In this document: positions 13,058 to 15,320 of the stretch, piece after piece | Numbering within the stretch: position 1 is the first letter of the stretch | How the letters are laid out: every line of letters starts with the position of its first letter | Source: Bacillota bacterium | GTDB lineage: Bacteria; Bacillota; Desulfotomaculia; Desulfotomaculales; JAJYZD01 | DNA length: 15,320 nucleotides | Direction of reading: 5' to 3' | Assembly (NCBI GenBank): GCA_021800315.1 | Contig: JAJYZD010000067.1 | Coordinates: 1-15,320, forward strand | Translations under genes and position numbers: made by a program | The notes under the pieces: model-generated | What the model saw: the letters and a program-made list of their open reading frames with translations, nothing else | The model's database searches: none | Told to the model about the DNA's origin: nothing

Positions 13058-13809
13058 GGATAGGCCACCTGTACCCCGACCTCCTCAACCTCTACGGGGA
13101 CCGTGGCAACGTCATCGCCCTGGTGCAACGCCTGAAGTGGCGCCACCTGCCGGTGGAGGTGGCCGAGGTCGCCCTGGGTCAAGATGCTGACTTCGAAGAG
13201 TTTGACGTCCTGTTTCTCGGCGGCGGGTCGGACCGGGAGCAGGACATCATGGCCGCGGACCTTAAGAGTCGCCGCGACGGGCTCGGCCGGGCGATCGAGG
13301 CGGGGGTGGTGGTGCTGGCCATCTGCGGCGGCTACCAGATGCTGGGCCACTTCTACCGTACGGCCGGGGGCCGGGAGATTCCCGGCCTTTCCCTCCTGGA
13401 CCTGCATACCGTCGCCGGGCCGCGGCGGATGATCGGCAACGTGGCCCTGGAGTTGGAACTGCCCGGCGGGGTCGCCTGGGCCGTGGGCTTTGAAAACCAT
13501 TCCGGCCGTACCTTCCTGGGCCGGGGGGTCCGGCCTCTGGGCCGGGTGGTGGCTGGCAACGGCAACAACGGGTCCGACGGTTGGGAAGGCGCCCGTTACC
13601 GCAACGTGTTTTGTTCTTATCTGCACGGGCCGCTCCTGCCCAAGAACCCGCTCCTGGCCGATCACCTTCTGCAACTGGCCCTGGCCCGGCGGGGAGAGGG
13701 GCAAACGTTGTCACCGTTGGACGACGGGCTGGAGAACCTGGCCAACCGGGTGATGTACGAACGGGTGACCAGGGCGGGGACGAGGAAAGGACCTTCAGGC
13801 AGACGCTGA
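13054..13809 (+). CDS. gatD: lipid II isoglutaminyl synthase glutaminase subunit GatD (CTG start)
   Basis: GatD is the class I glutamine amidotransferase subunit (CobB/CobQ-like) that releases ammonia from glutamine for MurT. The catalytic Cys91 is in LAICGGYQMLG, His191 in CSYLHGPLLPKNP, and NHSGRTFLG is also typical. The family N-terminus, IGHLYPDLLNLYGDRGN, begins here at RIGHLYPD, where the only nearby initiation options are CTG 13054 or ACG 13051. CTG 13054 overlaps the murT stop as CTGA, mimicking the common ATGA junction, and GAGGAGG lies 11 bases upstream. An internal GTG at 13123 would delete the conserved first 23 residues. Length from CTG is 251 aa, normal for GatD. The start assignment is less certain than the function. 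Confidence 0.92.
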   Translation: MRIGHLYPDLLNLYGDRGNVIALVQRLKWRHLPVEVAEVALGQDADFEEFDVLFLGGGSDREQDIMAADLKSRRDGLGRAIEAGVVVLAICGGYQMLGHFYRTAGGREIPGLSLLDLHTVAGPRRMIGNVALELELPGGVAWAVGFENHSGRTFLGRGVRPLGRVVAGNGNNGSDGWEGARYRNVFCSYLHGPLLPKNPLLADHLLQLALARRGEGQTLSPLDDGLENLANRVMYERVTRAGTRKGPSGRR

Positions 13810-14028
13810 GATTAACGGTTTGATCGAAAGGGCCGCGGGTGGGCACGGCAGACCAGGCTATTTCGCCGTGAGCTTCCGCCTTGGGCGAGCGGCTCAGGGC
13901 GCCATGTCGCCGCCGGGCCTGATGGCGGGCATTCAGGCAGGGAACGGTAGGCGGCCGGACGGCTGAGTGGATGTCGAAGGAAGGCGCCTTGAACCGCTGT
14001 CCTGGATGGCGATGCCCAAAACCAGGGA
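13810..14028. other. intergenic, nothing recognised
   Basis: About 220 bp between gatD and the promoter of the ATPase gene. It contains several GC-rich imperfect hairpins, for example CCGC/GCGG around 13877-13892, but no T-tract terminator and no coding frame with family features. Confidence 0.3.
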
Positions 14029-14057
14029 TTGACTTTTCCAGGTGGAAATACTACAAT
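14029..14057 (+). promoter_or_regulatory. sigma-A promoter of the AAA ATPase gene
   Basis: TTGACT (14029-14034) lies exactly 17 bp from TACAAT (14052-14057). Both hexamers are one base from consensus. Transcription would start at about 14064, inside the CAACAA dyad. Confidence 0.8.
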
Positions 14058-14059
14058 GT

Positions 14060-14094
14060 CAACAAAACCAACAAGTTGATTGTTGTCTTTGTTG
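14060..14094. repeat. CAACAA/TTGTTG dyad over the transcription start of the ATPase gene
   Basis: The left arm CAACAAAACCAACAA (14060-14074) and right arm TTGTTGTCTTTGTTG (14080-14094) are inverted copies with 13 of 15 positions matching, around GTTGA. Each arm itself holds two direct CAACAA (or TTGTTG) units spaced by 3 bp, so there are four copies of the same hexamer. This suits cooperative binding of a dimeric or oligomeric regulator just downstream of the -10 box; an RNA hairpin is the alternative. Confidence 0.75.
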
Positions 14095-14124
14095 GATGTG
14101 TAGTTTTTGGAGGGGAAGAAGGAA

Positions 14125-15309
14125 ATGGGTGATTGTGTCAATCCCTTCAATCCTTATTTTCCGGCCGATTCAAGGATATTCGCCAACCGGGGGAAAGAAC
14201 AACGCTTTTTCATCCAGGGTCTCCGGCAAGGCTTACACCCCAAAGGGCCCGGTCCATGGAATGTCGCGCTGCTGGGTCCGTGGGGTATTGGGAAAACGAG
14301 TCTGTTGCGCCGGTTCGCCGGCATCACCAGCGATTTTGACCGTCCTGCCGTACCGATTTCCCTTACCGTGACTTCCGGTTTGGAAAGTATGGATGCATTC
14401 ATTTTTCTCCTATTGGATCATGTAAAAGAAATCCTTCTCTCACGAAGAAACTGGCCTGCCAGGATACGCCAGGAGCTAACCAAATGGGAAATGTCTTTGC
14501 AGTTGGGCCCGATACGGTTAACCCATCAAAGCAGCCGGTCCGGTGAAAGCGTCGCCGGTATTTCGCTCCTCTACAAGGGACTGTACAGACTCTGGGAAAG
14601 CATATTGCATGGACAAGTGTCCGGAGTGGTTATTTTTCTGGATGATGCCCACAATCTCTTACAGTTTAATCCACAAGCGCTTTTGATCCTCAGAAGTGTT
14701 TTCCAGGATTTGCAAGGAATCGGAGCAAAATATCCGTTAGTAATTACAGGACCGGAGGATATGTTCGAAGCAACGCGGGACGTGGCAGAACCCGTGACAA
14801 GATTCTTCGAGCGCATGAAATTAGGTCTGTTTTCTCTGGAGGATACCGGAGAAGCCATAAAAACACCCTTGAACCAATTGAACACAGGAATATCCATTGA
14901 GGATGACGCGATTACAGTGGTATGGGAAAAGAGTCTCGGTCATCCGTTTTTCTTGACCTTCATAATGCGTGATCTCGTTAATATTCACTTTCAATTGCAA
15001 AGGCACAGACCGATAACTTCTGTCGATGTAACGGGAAACTGGCAGGAAATACTTGCTCATTTGCAGGATGACAAGTTTAATATAGAATGGAAAAATGCCA
15101 CCCCTGCCGAACGCAATGTCTTGCTGGCCCTGGCTGTTAAAAACAAGGAGGAATCCTTGGCCGGAACAATAGGCAAGAGAGGATCCGGCTTACTGTCCCG
15201 ATTAATCAGGAAGGGTCTGATAACGAGACAAGAGCGGGGGAGCTACGAATTATACCATCCTCTCTTTAAGGAGTTTGTACTCACCTTGGCAAAGGCATCA
15301 ACCTCTTAG
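14125..15309 (+). CDS. AAA/Orc1-like ATPase with C-terminal winged helix
   Basis: A 394-aa ATP-binding protein of the bacterial Orc1/Cdc6-like or STAND-like AAA group. It opens with NPFNPYFPADSRIFANRGKE, the usual NPF-x-P...F-x-x-R entry of these ATPases, then Walker A GPWGIGKT (51-58), Walker B VVIFLDDAH (Asp173, Asp174) and a LVITGPED sensor-like strand. Residues from about 320 to the end form a winged-helix-like domain (TPAERNVLLALAV, GLLSRLIRKGLITRQERGSYEL, HPLFKEFV). Such proteins are often single genes linked to mobile or defence functions, but nothing here proves a role. ATG 14125 has GGAGGGG nine bases upstream; an in-frame TTG at 14107 overlaps that site. Base composition is lower in GC than the preceding genes, suggesting acquisition. 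Confidence 0.8.
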   Translation: MGDCVNPFNPYFPADSRIFANRGKEQRFFIQGLRQGLHPKGPGPWNVALLGPWGIGKTSLLRRFAGITSDFDRPAVPISLTVTSGLESMDAFIFLLLDHVKEILLSRRNWPARIRQELTKWEMSLQLGPIRLTHQSSRSGESVAGISLLYKGLYRLWESILHGQVSGVVIFLDDAHNLLQFNPQALLILRSVFQDLQGIGAKYPLVITGPEDMFEATRDVAEPVTRFFERMKLGLFSLEDTGEAIKTPLNQLNTGISIEDDAITVVWEKSLGHPFFLTFIMRDLVNIHFQLQRHRPITSVDVTGNWQEILAHLQDDKFNIEWKNATPAERNVLLALAVKNKEESLAGTIGKRGSGLLSRLIRKGLITRQERGSYELYHPLFKEFVLTLAKASTS

Positions 15310-15320
15310 AGTGTCGCGTG

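Noticed and set aside
1..15320. CRISPR array, tRNA or rRNA genes
   Set aside because: No regularly spaced direct repeats and no cloverleaf or rRNA-like sequence were found on reading both strands; weak or divergent RNA genes could still be missed without computation.

Overview
The window looks like the chromosome of a GC-rich, probably anaerobic and possibly thermophilic Firmicute of the Clostridia/Peptococcaceae type (Desulfotomaculum, Pelotomaculum or Desulforudis-like). This is inferred from gene content (MurT/GatD pair, DUF3842 protein, COG1768-type phosphoesterase, b6-type split cytochrome b), GGAGG-type ribosome binding sites, frequent TTG and GTG starts and clear sigma-A promoters. No rRNA, tRNA or CRISPR array is visible.

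Layout. (1) Positions 1-2420, minus strand: an uncharacterised 217-aa protein with a consensus-like promoter followed directly by a long dyad, then a radical SAM protein, then an alpha/beta hydrolase that runs off the left edge. (2) Positions 2490-5600, plus strand: an accessory patch of uneven base composition. It holds an IS607-type serine recombinase (tnpA) without a recognisable tnpB, a small coupled ORF, a DUF3991/TOPRIM primase-like protein typical of mobile elements, a broken DUF4338 (DruA-like) fragment, and an unrecognised 119-aa gene. (3) Positions 5600-6970: a metallophosphoesterase and a DUF3842 protein, overlapping and closed by a strong terminator. (4) Positions 7060-9470: a membrane-anchored hypothetical protein bounded by two terminators, then a compact respiratory module: a 38-aa membrane miniprotein, a b6-type cytochrome b N-terminal half, and a 318-aa partner that seems to carry the last cytochrome b helix with a degenerate quinone-site motif. 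(5) Positions 9720-10270: a UspA-family protein. (6) Positions 10610-13810: an MBL-fold hydrolase, murT and gatD, a tight cluster in which the last two carry out amidation of the peptidoglycan precursor lipid II. Both murT and gatD lack a normal start codon where homology says they should begin. (7) Positions 14029-15309: a lower-GC AAA/Orc1-like ATPase with its own promoter and a striking CAACAA/TTGTTG dyad over the transcription start.

The most interesting points are the divergent cytochrome b pair without a visible Rieske or cytochrome c partner, the non-ATG/GTG/TTG initiation implied for murT and gatD (murT also lies in the same frame as the upstream gene, behind one TGA), two genes whose transcription start is covered by a large dyad, and the MerR-style dyad inside the tnpA promoter.
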